From the NCBI RefSeq assembly GCF_028023675.1, contig NZ_JAQIOZ010000027.1:1-51249 (forward strand): a DNA stretch of 51,249 nucleotides, in the 5' to 3' direction. Both the position numbers and the translations under genes were made by a program. The DNA comes from Primorskyibacter aestuariivivens. Its GTDB lineage: Bacteria; Pseudomonadota; Alphaproteobacteria; Rhodobacterales; Rhodobacteraceae. The notes under the pieces were generated by a model that saw nothing but the letters and a program-made list of their open reading frames with translations, ran no database searches and had not been told where the DNA came from. This document shows, in pieces, positions 1-9,056 of the stretch (positions are counted from its first letter, which is position 1; every line of letters begins with the position of its first letter).

Positions 1-1
1 C

Positions 2-124
2 GCCCGCAGGCTCAAGACCCTCAGCGGGCTGACGCCTTACGAATACATCTGCAAGATCTGGACTTCAGAGCCAGATCGTTTCATCCTAAATCCGATCCAC
101 CAAATGCCGGGACTGAACATCTAG
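2..124 (+). pseudogene. IS transposase, C-terminal fragment (cut by window edge)
   Basis: The open frame entering from the left edge codes for 40 residues and ends in TAG. It contains LTPYEYICKIWTSEPDRF followed by NPIHQMPGLN, which I recognise as the C-terminal end of the integrase-core (DDE) transposases of the IS481/IS3-like group common in Rhodobacteraceae. Whether the element is complete cannot be judged because the rest lies outside the window. Only 40 bp separate its stop from the stop of the convergent ycaQ-type gene, so the right end of the element must lie just downstream of that gene. Confidence 0.7.
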
Positions 125-164
125 GCTGAGTCGGTAACAGCAGAATGACACTCTGCAAGCCGCG

Positions 165-1370
165 TCAGTGCTGCCGCAACCATCCGTCAGAAAAGGCGAC
201 CTGGCTGACGCCTGCGAGCCGTGTGACGCGGTCCAGTTCGGCTTCCAACCGCTGTTGTCGCGCCTTGCCCCATCGCAGGCCAGCCTCCGGCCAAAGCCCC
301 GTCACGTTGAGCATACCGGTCTTGCGGTCCGCCTTCATGTCAATGCGCCCGACAATGCGCACGCCCTCCAGCAAAGGGAACACATAGTAGCCATATTGCC
401 GTTTGGCTTCGGGCGTGAAGACTTCGATCCGGTAGGCGAAGCCAAACAGCCGTTCCGCGCGTTTGCGATCCCGCAGGGCCGGGTCAAAGGGGCTGAGCAC
501 GCGCAGACGTCCGGTTGGTTCCGGGGCATCCTGCGCCTGTTGCAGCACATCCGGAAAGGCAAACTGCCTGCGCAGGCTGCCATCCGTGTTTTCAACGTCG
601 ATCTCGATCAGGTCGCCGCGCGTCAGGGCATGGGCGCACCAGTCGCGCGCTTCGGATACCGTGACGATGTCCCAAAAGGCCGCGAGTTCGCCGCTCGTGG
701 CAAATCCCAGCCGGGACAAGGCCCCGCGCATCAACCGGTCGATCGTGTCCGTTTCGGTCCATTCCGCCTCGCGCAGAGTGCCCGGAATAACGCGTTCTGA
801 CAGGTCGTAGAATTTACGAAACCCCTGGCGGTGACAAATCTCAAGTTCTCCGGTGCGCCAGAGATATTCCAGCGCTGTCTTGGCCGGGTGCCAGTCCCAC
901 CAGCCTCCAGATTTCCGGGACGTATCTGGCCCAAGATCTGCCGAGGTGGTCGGACCGTTTGTGCGAATGTGATCCCGAATGCGGTGGAACTCTTCCTGAA
1001 AGCCGTCTCTGCCCCATTTCGGCCAACGTTCCGCCAATCGAACCGCATCACGCCTGCGTTTCAGCGCCCAGGCCGGATAGAACTCTATCGGGATGACCGC
1101 CGCATCATGGGTCCAGTGTTCAAACAGAGCCCGGTCTTGTTCCAGCAGCCGCCCAAGATTGCCGCAGCGGTATCGCGGACGCCGCGAAAACAGGATCAGA
1201 TCATGCGCCCGGGCCACCGTGTTGATGGAATCGAGCTGCACGAATCCCAGCTTTTGGATCACGTCCTGCAACGCAGCCCCATGGCCCAGCCCCGCCGGTT
1301 GCTCAGCAAGGCCATGTTTGTGCAGAAACAGCCTTCGGGCCGTGCGATTGTCGATGACTGGGGGAGTCAC
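165..1370 (-). CDS. ycaQ: YcaQ/AlkX-type winged-helix DNA glycosylase
   Basis: A 401-residue protein of the HTH_42 (winged-helix) DNA glycosylase superfamily, whose members excise damaged or cross-linked bases. Seen: an N-terminal segment around residues 35-60 with QLD at 45-47 followed by INTVARAHDLILFSR, then a long region rich in W, R and E, and a conserved block near residue 270 (LRVLSPFDP, then DRKRAERLFGFAYRIE). In this superfamily the catalytic motif is a short Q-hydrophobic-Q or Q-hydrophobic-D; the D form here is what I associate with E. coli YcaQ rather than Streptomyces AlkZ. The start is GTG. The gene is transcribed leftward 16 bp after the LacI-family regulator and may be co-transcribed with it, although no functional link is evident. 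Confidence 0.82.
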   Translation of the reverse strand: MTPPVIDNRTARRLFLHKHGLAEQPAGLGHGAALQDVIQKLGFVQLDSINTVARAHDLILFSRRPRYRCGNLGRLLEQDRALFEHWTHDAAVIPIEFYPAWALKRRRDAVRLAERWPKWGRDGFQEEFHRIRDHIRTNGPTTSADLGPDTSRKSGGWWDWHPAKTALEYLWRTGELEICHRQGFRKFYDLSERVIPGTLREAEWTETDTIDRLMRGALSRLGFATSGELAAFWDIVTVSEARDWCAHALTRGDLIEIDVENTDGSLRRQFAFPDVLQQAQDAPEPTGRLRVLSPFDPALRDRKRAERLFGFAYRIEVFTPEAKRQYGYYVFPLLEGVRIVGRIDMKADRKTGMLNVTGLWPEAGLRWGKARQQRLEAELDRVTRLAGVSQVAFSDGWLRQH

Positions 1371-1386
1371 GTCCGAGCAGGTTGCA

Positions 1387-2415
1387 TCAGTAGCGTTTCA
1401 GCGTATCGCCAAAGGAAATCTTGGGCGAAAGTTCCACGATCTGACCACTATTACCCGCATCTTCCTGACCCAGCCGTTCGATCAGAATCTGCGCAGCTTT
1501 TTCACCGATTTCGCGGCGGCAGCTGTCCATGGTGGCCAGCTTGCGGGGCAGGCCCTGCAACAGTTCGACCCCGTTGAACCCGGCAAGCCCGATCTGGCCG
1601 GGCACGTCGATGCCCTGTTCCAGCAGCCACAAAAGCCCACCGGCCCCGATCATGTCGTTGGAATAATACAGGAAATCCAGATCCGGCGAGCGTTCCAGCA
1701 TGGTCTGGGTCATCTCGCGCCCCTTAGCCAGCGCAGAGCCACCGGAGTAGAACTCCTGATCCATGATCTCGACGCCTTCCTTGGCCAACGCCTCGGTGAA
1801 GCCTTCAAAGCGTTTACGGGCGCGGTGATCGAGCGGCATTTTGGTGCCCATGAAACCGATATTCTCATAGCCCTGTTTGAGGATCGCCTGCGCCATCTGA
1901 CGCCCGGCGCGGCGGTGCGAAATCCCCACGGCGCAATCAACAGGTTTGCCATCGGTATCCATGATCTCAATCACCGGAATGCCACTGGCCTTGAGCATGG
2001 CGCGTGACGCATCCGAATGCTCGACACCGGCAATGATGACGCCGGAAGGACGCCAGGACAGCATCTCGAAGAGCACCCGTTCTTCTTTCTCGGGCATGTA
2101 GTCGGTGACACCAACCACTGGCTGCAGCTCGGTATCTTCCAGAACGGCGCTGATCGCGCTCATGACTTCGGGAAACACCATGTTGCTGAGCGAGGGGATG
2201 ATAACCGCCACCAGATTGACCCGCTGGCTGGCCAGAGCACCGGCGATCTTGTTGGGCACATAGCCAAGCTGTTTTGCGGCGGCCAGAACCTTTTCGCGGG
2301 TTGCAGCGCTCACATCGCCCCGGTTCCTCAGAACGCGGCTCACGGTCATTTCCGACACGCCAGACGCCTCAGAGACGTCGCGTAGCGTGAGCGGTCGGTT
2401 CGTGTCTGATGTCAC
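1387..2415 (-). CDS. LacI-family transcriptional regulator
   Basis: A 342-residue DNA-binding regulator. The N-terminal LacI helix-turn-helix is clear (LTLRDVSEASGVSEMTVSRVL, residues 9-29), with the hinge at PNKIAGALASQR, then a periplasmic-binding-protein-like effector domain (VAVIIPSLSNMVFPEVMSAI and DRRAGRQMAQAI-like segments). I take the GTG at 2413-2415 as start because AGGA lies about 9 bases upstream and the length then fits the family; the frame is open further upstream but that extension is not LacI-like. The gene is divergent from a decayed halogenase gene, and LacI regulators of this kind are often next to flavin-dependent halogenase and carbohydrate-uptake genes, so its original target may have been lost. 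The effector is probably a sugar but cannot be named. Confidence 0.88.
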   Translation of the reverse strand: MTSDTNRPLTLRDVSEASGVSEMTVSRVLRNRGDVSAATREKVLAAAKQLGYVPNKIAGALASQRVNLVAVIIPSLSNMVFPEVMSAISAVLEDTELQPVVGVTDYMPEKEERVLFEMLSWRPSGVIIAGVEHSDASRAMLKASGIPVIEIMDTDGKPVDCAVGISHRRAGRQMAQAILKQGYENIGFMGTKMPLDHRARKRFEGFTEALAKEGVEIMDQEFYSGGSALAKGREMTQTMLERSPDLDFLYYSNDMIGAGGLLWLLEQGIDVPGQIGLAGFNGVELLQGLPRKLATMDSCRREIGEKAAQILIERLGQEDAGNSGQIVELSPKISFGDTLKRY

Positions 2416-2446
2416 TTGGATTATTCCTGACTGATATATCCGCCAC

Positions 2447-2458
2447 GTTAGCGCAAAC
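2447..2458. promoter_or_regulatory. Possible LacI-type operator
   Basis: GTTAGCGCAAAC is a near-palindrome (10 of 12 positions symmetric) with the central CG typical of LacI-family operators. It lies 31 bp upstream of the GTG start of the LacI-family gene and before a TATAT stretch that could be its -10 region. Autoregulation is an inference. Confidence 0.35.
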
Positions 2459-2586
2459 CGGGACCGGGGATCAAGCACACCCGCACGCGCAACACGGGCA
2501 TAAGCTGTCACAAATCAAAGTGTTCTTTACCTTGGGTCAATGGTCGATGCTGCGCAAATCGGGAAGACAGACCAGAGGACGGCCAC

Positions 2587-3053
2587 ATGGGAGAGCCACT
2601 GAAAACAGTAACAATCGTGGGCGGCGGTACGGCGGTTTGGTTGACAGCGGTCATGCTCAGGACGCTGTCTGAAAAATCACTGAAAGTGCAGCTGATCGAA
2701 TCCCCGAACATCCCGACCGTCGGTGTGGGCGAGGCCACGGTGCCGCAGATGCCGATGACGCTGAACATGCTGAAAATCCCGATGCACGCAGTTTTCCGGC
2801 GCTGCAACGCATCGTTCAAGCTGGGCGAGCTGTTCCGAGACCGAAGCACGGATGCTGATGGCAAGCTGGTGAATCACCTTCACGCGTTTGGACGGCCTTT
2901 GCAGGTGGCGGCGTGGATAGTTGCGACCACCACCAGATTTTTGGATCGAGCGCAGCGATGGGTCCGCGGGGCATCTTGAGCAACGTAGACGCCACTCAAT
3001 CGACCTTGAGACCGGGCATTTGTTCCACCACCCCACCTATCAGGTGGTTCTGA
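2587..3053 (+). pseudogene. Flavin-dependent (tryptophan) halogenase remnant
   Basis: The first 105 codons match the N-terminus of the tryptophan-halogenase family: a dinucleotide-binding start (VTIVGGGTAVWLTAVML), then LIESPNIPTVGVGEATVPQM and FKLGELFRD, followed by HAFGRPL. Family members are about 500 residues and would oxidise chloride or bromide through FADH2. Here the frame breaks near 2905: codons of good quality continue in the third frame (GGVDSCDHHQIFGSSAAMGP, RGILSNVDATQ) to a TGA at 3051-3053. The usual GGGTAGW motif also has V in place of G. The catalytic tail with the WxWxIP motif is absent. This is a truncated and frameshifted remnant next to its probable former regulator. Confidence 0.7.
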
Positions 3054-3349
3054 TGGGCAAGCTTGTCCATGATATCGGATATGGTACCGGGACATTCACC
3101 CGCCGCGTCGCGCTGAACCGGGAGCTTAGGACCAAGCTTTTGCTGAAATCCTCCCAGGAACGCGCCAAGATTGTCGAGAAATGCGCGGACCACCGGCTTG
3201 GGCTGATGGCCATTCGCGGCGATCTGGACAGCGCAATGGGCAAGGGCAGCCCCCTGCCCGGAATTGGCGGCACTTTCCGTACCACGAAGGGCGCACGCGA
3301 AATCGGAGCGAAACCCGGCCAATCCGGTCTGTTCGGAGAAGGCCCGTAA
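2996..3349 (+). pseudogene. Unidentified coding-like remnant
   Basis: From about 2996 the second forward frame has consistently GC-rich third positions and a natural amino-acid composition to the stop at 3347-3349, including ETGHLFHHPTYQVVLMGK and DIGYGTGTFTRR. I do not recognise the family. It begins where coding quality in the preceding frame ends, so it may be a further frameshifted piece of the same decayed locus or the tail of a different gene joined by a deletion. No convincing ribosome-binding site or start codon precedes it; the ATG near 2925 is followed by poor-quality codons. Confidence 0.35.
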
Positions 3350-3403
3350 GCCGGGATTTACGGGCTGACATCGCGCTCACTTCGGGATATGCAGCCCCCA
3401 AGC

Positions 3404-3480
3404 GGCCCCGTGGCTCAACTGGATAGAGCAGCCCCCTCCTAAGGGGCAGGTTGCAGGTTCGAATCCTGCCGGGGTCGCCA
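3404..3480 (+). tRNA. tRNA-Arg (anticodon CCT)
   Basis: A full cloverleaf with encoded CCA. The acceptor stem GGCCCCG pairs with CGGGGTC (one G-T wobble), the D stem is GCTC/GAGC, the anticodon stem GCCCC/GGGGC encloses loop CTCCTAA with anticodon CCT, and the T arm is GCAGG-TTCGAAT-CCTGC. It reads AGG codons. Confidence 0.95.
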
Positions 3481-3553
3481 GCGCGCTTCCCGTAGCGGTT
3501 CTGCCTATGGCGGTGGGCTGTGAATTCGCCTCAGATCCAGCCTGCCGGCAGGC

Positions 3554-3892
3554 TCAACAGGCCGCCGTCACGATGATTTCGACCTTGAGGTCGGGTTGAG
3601 CCAGTTTGGCTTCGCCACAGGCGCGGGCGGGAGCGTGGCCTTCGGGCACCCAGGCGTCCCAGACCGCGTTCATCTCGTCGAAATCGGCCATGTCAGCGAG
3701 CCAGATCACCGCCTGGAGCATCTGTTGGGGTGAAGAGCCCGCCTGTGCAAGCAGCGCTTCAACCCGCGACAGGCAATCCATCGTTTGTTCGGCAACCGTC
3801 GCCCCGTCGCCAACCTGACCACAGAGATAGGCGACGCCGTTGTGCTTGACGATCTTGCTCATCCTTGTTCCGGTGTGAATACGTTCGATCAT
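3554..3892 (-). CDS. Rid-family (YjgF/YER057c/UK114) protein
   Basis: A 112-residue protein with the Rid fold signature ([19 protein letters not shown] near the N-terminus and a C-terminal [19 protein letters not shown]). Archetypal RidA hydrolyses reactive 2-imino acids and uses an arginine (Arg105 in E. coli RidA); aligned by eye, that position is not arginine here (the local sequence is EAKLAQ), so it fits the Rid subfamilies whose activity is unsettled. The ATG at 3892 follows GGAGGG at good spacing, and the gene starts 8 bp after the stop of the FAD/BFD subunit, so it is the last gene of the dehydrogenase operon. An imine-handling role beside an amine/opine dehydrogenase is a reasonable inference. 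Confidence 0.85.
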   Translation of the reverse strand: MIERIHTGTRMSKIVKHNGVAYLCGQVGDGATVAEQTMDCLSRVEALLAQAGSSPQQMLQAVIWLADMADFDEMNAVWDAWVPEGHAPARACGEAKLAQPDLKVEIIVTAAC

Positions 3893-3900
3893 GATCCCTC

Positions 3901-5295
3901 CTATTCCGCCGCGTCTGGTTCGGGCGTGTCCATCATTGCCAATTCGCCAAGTGTTACTGGCTTTAGCGGCGGTCGGATACGGTAATATCCCGTCTGCTCC
4001 GGCGTTTGGGCATTGGCCTCGGCCAACAGCGCGGTCACGGTCAGGCCACAATAGCGGCCCTGGCACGGCCCCATGCCAGGGCGGCCAAAGGCTTTGGTCT
4101 GGTTCGGGCCCAGACAGCCAAGCCCCGCATAGCGGCGAATATCACCAGCCGTCACCTCTTCGCAGCGGCAGACAATCGTGGCGTCTTCGGGCGTCAGAGC
4201 AGGTTGATAGGCAGGGTATGCTTTGTCGAGGAACGGGCGGATAGCGTTATCCGAAGCGCGGCTGCGCAACAGCGGGGCGGCACGCGCGTCGCGTTGCTGC
4301 ACGGTAAGCCTGCCAACCGCCTCGGCGATGCGGATCGCGGCGATACGCCCGGCCATCTCGGCCACTTTGGCGCCGCCGATCCCCGCACCGTCCCCGGCGA
4401 TGAAGAGACCGTCAACGCCAGTCCCGCCCCAGGTATCGAGCTCTGGCACAAAGCACTGCTGCCCGTCATCCCAGCGATGCGGCACGTCCAGGGAGCGCGC
4501 GGCTTGCGTGTTCGGAACGACACCGTGATGCAAAAGCACCGTGTCACAAGCGATCCGCTTTGCACGCCCAGCGACGTTGAACGTAACCGCCTCGGCCTGC
4601 GCGCGCCCCTCAATGGCGATGTCCGTGGCCCCGACATAGCGCGGCACACGCGCCCGGATGATCGTGGCCAGCATCCTGACCCCCTTGACCAGATAGGGCC
4701 AGCCGCGCATCGCTCCACCGATATCCCGCATGGCGCGCGCCATGTCACCGCGCGTCTGGGTCTCGACAAGCGCCATCGGTGGTGTCCCGGCGCGCACCAT
4801 CTGGGCGGCAATCAGATAGAGCAGCGGCCCCGACCCGACCAGCACCGCCCTGCGAGCCAGAACACCGGATTGTTTCAAAAGGATCTGACCAGCCCCTGCG
4901 GTCATAACGCCGGGCAAGGTCCAGCCGGGTACAGGCATCGGACGTTCCAGCGCCCCGGTCGCAAGCAGGATATGGGAGCCCGTGATCTGCGCAGCGCGAC
5001 CATCCTTGGTAAAGGAGACACGAAACCCGTCCTCGATCGACCAGACCATTGCTCCGGTGAGATGCGTTGTGCCGGATGCACGCAGTCCCCCTGTCAGCGT
5101 CCGCCCATAGGTGAAGTCCTTGCCCAGAATGTCGCCTCGTTTGTCGGCCACGCGATCCACATCGCGGTAGATCTGTCCTCCAGCGCGCGGTTGCTCGTCC
5201 AGCAGGGTCACTGTCAATCCGTGGCTGGTGGCTTCGGTCGCGGCAGCCATGCCCGCGGGACCTGCGCCAATGACGATCAGGTCATTCTGTTGCAT
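3901..5295 (-). CDS. FAD/NAD-binding dehydrogenase subunit with BFD-type [2Fe-2S] domain (opine/hydroxyproline dehydrogenase alpha)
   Basis: A 464-residue flavoprotein of the HcnB/OoxA/D-hydroxyproline dehydrogenase alpha group. Seen: an N-terminal Rossmann motif ([15 protein letters not shown]), [15 protein letters not shown], a second nucleotide-binding segment ([17 protein letters not shown]), an [18 protein letters not shown]-contact block near residue 300, and a C-terminal BFD-like domain with CRC followed by [11 protein letters not shown] (C-x-C and C-x4-C ligands for a [2Fe-2S] cluster). In characterised relatives it forms a complex with a DAO-type subunit and a small [2Fe-2S] protein, oxidising the C-N bond of an opine or D-amino acid and passing electrons on. 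Both partners are the two upstream genes, and the start overlaps the upstream stop by 14 bp. Confidence 0.87.
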   Translation of the reverse strand: MQQNDLIVIGAGPAGMAAATEATSHGLTVTLLDEQPRAGGQIYRDVDRVADKRGDILGKDFTYGRTLTGGLRASGTTHLTGAMVWSIEDGFRVSFTKDGRAAQITGSHILLATGALERPMPVPGWTLPGVMTAGAGQILLKQSGVLARRAVLVGSGPLLYLIAAQMVRAGTPPMALVETQTRGDMARAMRDIGGAMRGWPYLVKGVRMLATIIRARVPRYVGATDIAIEGRAQAEAVTFNVAGRAKRIACDTVLLHHGVVPNTQAARSLDVPHRWDDGQQCFVPELDTWGGTGVDGLFIAGDGAGIGGAKVAEMAGRIAAIRIAEAVGRLTVQQRDARAAPLLRSRASDNAIRPFLDKAYPAYQPALTPEDATIVCRCEEVTAGDIRRYAGLGCLGPNQTKAFGRPGMGPCQGRYCGLTVTALLAEANAQTPEQTGYYRIRPPLKPVTLGELAMMDTPEPDAAE

Positions 5296-5590
5296 CTGTC
5301 GCCTCCCCGGTGCCCGGGCGCGATACGCACAGCCCTTGGGTCACCTCCAGCATGCAGGCCTGCCGCACGACGCCATCAATCTCGACCAGACAGTCAAAAC
5401 AGGCCCCCATCATGCAAAAGGGCGCGCGCGGTGCACCTGATACGGGCGTATGGCGAAATACCTGTACACCGGCAGCCAGAAGCGCGGCGGCAAGGTTGGC
5501 CCCGAGCGGCAGCTCAAACACATCGCCATCGAAGGTGACAGGCACTTTCGGGTTGCCTTCAAGCTCAAGAAATGGCGAAGCGGGTTTCAC
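5282..5590 (-). CDS. Small [2Fe-2S] ferredoxin-like dehydrogenase subunit
   Basis: A 102-residue protein of the HcnA/OoxX-like type. The cluster ligands are visible as C-x4-C-x2-C-x11-C in FCMMGACFDCLVEIDGVV followed by RQAC, preceded by a beta-grasp segment (VTFDGDVFELPLGANLAAAL). I choose the GTG at 5588-5590 because GGAGGTG precedes it by about six bases, even though this makes the gene overlap the upstream DAO-subunit stop by 26 bp. It is expected to carry electrons within the three-subunit dehydrogenase formed with the flanking genes. Confidence 0.85.
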   Translation of the reverse strand: MKPASPFLELEGNPKVPVTFDGDVFELPLGANLAAALLAAGVQVFRHTPVSGAPRAPFCMMGACFDCLVEIDGVVRQACMLEVTQGLCVSRPGTGEATDATE

Positions 5591-6665
5591 TGAACACCTC
5601 CAGATCGGGCGCGGCATCTGTGCGTTCCATCCAATCCGGCAGAAGGCGCGCATGCGCGGCGGCAAGCGTGATGCCGCTGTGACAGGTCACGAGGAAAGCC
5701 CCGGGCATCTGCGGGCTTTCCTGATAGATTGGCAGGCCATCGGGCGACAGCACCCGCAACGCGCCCCAGCTGCGCACCAGCTGCGCCCGGGCCAATGCAG
5801 GGTAGGCGGCGATGGCCTCGGCGGCGAGGCCGGACAGCCCCGGTTGGGTCACGCGGTCGTTCAGCCCAACCTCTTCATTAGTGGCCCCGATCTGAATGCC
5901 GCCTTCATCGACCTGACGGGCAATCAGCGAGGGGCGGTTGATCAGCTTGGGCAGTTTCTCGGTAATCAGCACCTGACCGCGCTGCGGCCGGATCGGTGCT
6001 TTGAAGCCCAGTTTCGGGCCAAGCTCTGCAGCGCCCAGCCCTGCGGACAGGACCACCTTGGCAGCGCCGATTACCGTCCCGTCGCTGCATTGGATGTGGA
6101 ACCCGTCAGGTTTGGTTACATCCGTTACGGTTTTGCCATTCAGCACCGTACCACCCATGCGCCTGACATCATCGGCCAGCGCGGTCAAAAGCCTGAGCGG
6201 ATTTGCATGGCCGTCCTGATGATGCAGGATCGCACCGACCACTTTGGGGCCGATATGCGGCTCTTCCTTGCGCAGCGCGTTGTGGCCCAGCACCTCATAA
6301 GGGTAGTCGCCGTCCAGTTGCGCCTTGAGCGTTTCGTATTTTTCGACCGTCTCCTGTAGCGTCTCTTCCGAGAAATGCAGGTCATAGCCGCCCTTTTGCT
6401 CAAGCGGGACTGCGTGGCCGGTATTATCACCCAGTTCCTCGGCAAACTCGGCCCAGATCGCGGCGGATTGCTGAGACCAGCGGGCATAGCGGGGTTGGTT
6501 CATGCCTTTGGACTGGACCCAGACCAGCCCGAAATTGCCCCGGCTGGCGCGGAACGCCCCGTCATCGCCGTCGATCACGATGACACGTTTGCCCCGTTTC
6601 AGAAGCCCCCAAGCCACGGAAAGGCCGACAACTCCGCCGCCGATGATCGCATAATCCGCTTCCAT
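5565..6665 (-). CDS. DAO-family FAD-dependent dehydrogenase subunit (opine/D-hydroxyproline dehydrogenase beta)
   Basis: A 366-residue FAD enzyme. The N-terminus carries the dinucleotide-binding motif ADYAIIGGGVVGLSVAWGL, then SRGNFGLVWVQSKG, a signature I associate with the catalytic beta subunit of octopine/nopaline oxidase and D-hydroxyproline dehydrogenase complexes. The C-terminal SWGALRVLSPDGLPIYQ and TCHSGITLAAAHA are typical of the DAO fold. The ATG at 6665 follows a GGGGAGAGG-type ribosome site; the longer open frame upstream lacks family similarity. It sits between the TRAP binding-protein gene and the [2Fe-2S] subunit. The substrate is probably the compound imported by the TRAP system, an amino acid, imino acid or opine; which one cannot be told. 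Confidence 0.85.
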   Translation of the reverse strand: MEADYAIIGGGVVGLSVAWGLLKRGKRVIVIDGDDGAFRASRGNFGLVWVQSKGMNQPRYARWSQQSAAIWAEFAEELGDNTGHAVPLEQKGGYDLHFSEETLQETVEKYETLKAQLDGDYPYEVLGHNALRKEEPHIGPKVVGAILHHQDGHANPLRLLTALADDVRRMGGTVLNGKTVTDVTKPDGFHIQCSDGTVIGAAKVVLSAGLGAAELGPKLGFKAPIRPQRGQVLITEKLPKLINRPSLIARQVDEGGIQIGATNEEVGLNDRVTQPGLSGLAAEAIAAYPALARAQLVRSWGALRVLSPDGLPIYQESPQMPGAFLVTCHSGITLAAAHARLLPDWMERTDAAPDLEVFSETRFAIS

Positions 6666-6730
6666 CGCGCCTCTCCCCGGTTGAAGGTTTCCGAATGTGG
6701 GGCGGCACTCAGCGCCGCCCCGTTGCTTGA

Positions 6731-7723
6731 TTATTGGCCCAGTTGGTCGAGGATCGCCTGGCCCCATTCGGCACCGACATCTTCAAGAACTTCCGGCCAG
6801 ACCTCGGCGCGGACCTTGGCAGCCATTGCGGCCAGTTGTTCGTCGGTCAGTTCGACGATGGTCGCCCCGACCTCATCGGCCAGACGCTGTTCCCACTTGC
6901 CCTGATCTTCCTCGGCCACGGTCCAGCGTTGTGCTTCGAACTCTGCGGCAGCAGTCTTGAGCGCCTCGGCATCCTCGGGGTCCATCTCGGCCAGCGAACC
7001 GTTGGAGATGATCATGTACCAGACCTCGAAATGGGTATTGGCCGGGACATAGGCCTTGGTCACGTCCCGGAAAGAGGCGTAGTAGCCTTCCGCGCCCGAG
7101 CCGATCACGCCATCAACCACGCCAGTCTGAATCGCGGTGAAGGCTTCCGAGAACGGGATGGGCGATGGGATATAGCCAAGCGCCTGACCGGTCAGCTGGA
7201 AGGATTTGATACCGGGCACGCGCACCTTGATGCCGTTGGACTGGGACGGATCGCCGGGGTTCACCGGATCGGTGTTGAGCGAAATCCCCCCGAAATACAC
7301 CGGATAGGCGGCCAGCATGGTGATGTCCTGTTCGGCATAAAGCCCAGCCATGACCTCGCGCACCGGACCATTCGGGCCATAGGCGGCGCGCGCCTCGTCC
7401 CAGCTATTGGCGAGATAGGGGAAGGAGCTGATCTGCATGCGTCGATCAGCGGCGGTTGCGGCGGGTTGCGTCGCCATGTCGATCGCGCCCACGCTGATGC
7501 GTTCCTGCACGGTCGTGTAGTCGCCCAATGCAGACGCCGGAAAGAGATTGATGTTCACATCGCCGCCGGTGGCATCGGCCACAGCTGCGGAAAAGGCACG
7601 CAGTTCCACGTCAATGGTGGCGTCCTGCGGGCGCACATGGCTCATCTTGAGGTCCTGTGCGCTGGCAATACCCGACAGCACGATCAGGGCTGCGGCGGCA
7701 GTGCCGGTCAAAAGGTGTTTCAT
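6731..7723 (-). CDS. dctP: TRAP transporter substrate-binding protein (DctP family)
   Basis: A 330-residue periplasmic protein with an N-terminal signal peptide (MKHLLTGTAAAALIVLSGIA, cleavage after ASA), then the DctP-type fold: INLFPASALGDYTTVQERI, SVGAIDMA, a PYLANSWDEARAAYG segment, and KVRVPGIKSF with the substrate-carboxylate Arg region, then FSEAFTAIQTGVVDG. It captures a carboxylated substrate for the membrane subunits encoded immediately upstream. Unusually the binding protein follows dctM rather than leading the operon; the next gene downstream is the dehydrogenase beta subunit, which links uptake to oxidation. Confidence 0.9.
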   Translation of the reverse strand: MKHLLTGTAAAALIVLSGIASAQDLKMSHVRPQDATIDVELRAFSAAVADATGGDVNINLFPASALGDYTTVQERISVGAIDMATQPAATAADRRMQISSFPYLANSWDEARAAYGPNGPVREVMAGLYAEQDITMLAAYPVYFGGISLNTDPVNPGDPSQSNGIKVRVPGIKSFQLTGQALGYIPSPIPFSEAFTAIQTGVVDGVIGSGAEGYYASFRDVTKAYVPANTHFEVWYMIISNGSLAEMDPEDAEALKTAAAEFEAQRWTVAEEDQGKWEQRLADEVGATIVELTDEQLAAMAAKVRAEVWPEVLEDVGAEWGQAILDQLGQ

Positions 7724-7757
7724 TTATTTGTCCTCCGTTGGATTATTTTGGTTGGGG

Positions 7758-9056
7758 TCAGTAGCCGAACAGTTTCGGCAGGAAGAGCGACAGGTCGGGC
7801 CAGAGCGAGGTCAGAAAGACCACCGGCACATAACCGGTAACGATGAGGATCATGGCGGGCGGGATCACCTGGGTGACCTTTACGTTGCCGATCCGCGCCC
7901 CGAGATAGAGGATCGACGCATAGGGCGGCGTCACCCCGCCCATCGCCGTGTTGACGCCCATGATGGCGGCGAATTGCACCGGGCTGACACCGATGGCGTT
8001 CATCAGGGGCAGGAGCAGCGGCGCAATCAGGATGATCGCGGTGACATCATTCACCACCATGCCCACAAGGAAGAGCAGAATGTTGATCATGATCAGCAGC
8101 AGCACCTTGTTTTCCGTGATCTCGAAGATCGAGCTGACAAGCTGCTGCGGGATGCTTTCATAGACGAACATCTGGCCAAGGATCATCGAGAACAGGATCA
8201 TGATCATGATCGCGCCCACGGCGGTGGCGGCCTCTTTGCCGGCCTCAAGGAAGTTTTCCCAGCGCAGGCCCTTGTAGACGAAGAAGCCCACGGGGATGGC
8301 ATAGATCACTGCCAATGCGGCCGCTTCGGTCGGCGTCATGATGCCGCCATAGATGCCGCCAAGGATCATCACCGGCATGAGCAGCGCGGGGGTGGCATTG
8401 AAGCCGCGCTTGACCACCTCGTTGGACAATTCGCTGAAGGTTGGCTTTTCATCCAGATGCAGGTTGAACTTGCGCGCCATGATCAGGTTCACGACCGAAA
8501 AGTTGAACATGATCAACAGGCCGGGGCCAAGCGTGGCAAGGAAACAGGCAAGGATCGAGGTATCGGTCACCCAGCCATAGACGATCATCGTGACCGAGGG
8601 CGGGATCAACAGGCCAAGGATCGAAGAGTTCGCGATCAGCGCGGTGGCGTAGGCGCGCGGATAGCCACGCTTTTCCATCTCGGGGATCAGCAGCGGACCA
8701 ATCGCGGCAATGCCGGTCAGGCCCGATCCGGAAATCGCCCCGATCACCGCGCAGGACACTGCCGCCACCACGCCCAGACCACCCCGGACATGGCCGATAA
8801 ACGCGTTCACGAACCGCAAGAGCGAGGCCGCAATTCCGCTTTCGGACATGATAGTCCCGGCAAGCACGAAGAGCGGAATGGCCAGCAGCACCGGGTTGCC
8901 CAATTGCTGGAACCCCCAGAGCATCATGCCCTTCATCGTCACATCCCCGATAAAATACATGACCATCAGCGCCGCGCCGAAGCAGTAGGGCAATGGCACG
9001 CCCAGCGTCAGAGTGAGAACCAGAATGGCAATGGCCAGAAGGGCAATCTCGATCAT
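7758..9056 (-). CDS. dctM: TRAP transporter large permease (DctM family)
   Basis: A 432-residue integral membrane protein with about a dozen hydrophobic segments, e.g. IEIALLAIAILVLTLTLGV at the N-terminus and IMIMILFSMILGQMFVYE. The family-typical PLFVLAGTIMSESGIAASLL, SGSGLTGIAAIGPLLIPEM and PPYASILYLG stretches are present. It is the sodium-coupled channel subunit. The ATG at 9056 overlaps the dctQ stop as ATGA, which fixes the start and indicates translational coupling. Confidence 0.92.
   Translation of the reverse strand: MIEIALLAIAILVLTLTLGVPLPYCFGAALMVMYFIGDVTMKGMMLWGFQQLGNPVLLAIPLFVLAGTIMSESGIAASLLRFVNAFIGHVRGGLGVVAAVSCAVIGAISGSGLTGIAAIGPLLIPEMEKRGYPRAYATALIANSSILGLLIPPSVTMIVYGWVTDTSILACFLATLGPGLLIMFNFSVVNLIMARKFNLHLDEKPTFSELSNEVVKRGFNATPALLMPVMILGGIYGGIMTPTEAAALAVIYAIPVGFFVYKGLRWENFLEAGKEAATAVGAIMIMILFSMILGQMFVYESIPQQLVSSIFEITENKVLLLIMINILLFLVGMVVNDVTAIILIAPLLLPLMNAIGVSPVQFAAIMGVNTAMGGVTPPYASILYLGARIGNVKVTQVIPPAMILIVTGYVPVVFLTSLWPDLSLFLPKLFGY

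Noticed and set aside
168-1577. Long forward open frames opposite ycaQ and lacI
   Set aside because: They are antisense shadows of GC-rich genes; codon quality and family similarity lie on the minus strand.
2996-3349. SAM-dependent methyltransferase suggested by DIGYGTGTF
   Set aside because: The glycine-rich motif alone is not enough; neither the following strand acid nor other motifs fit.
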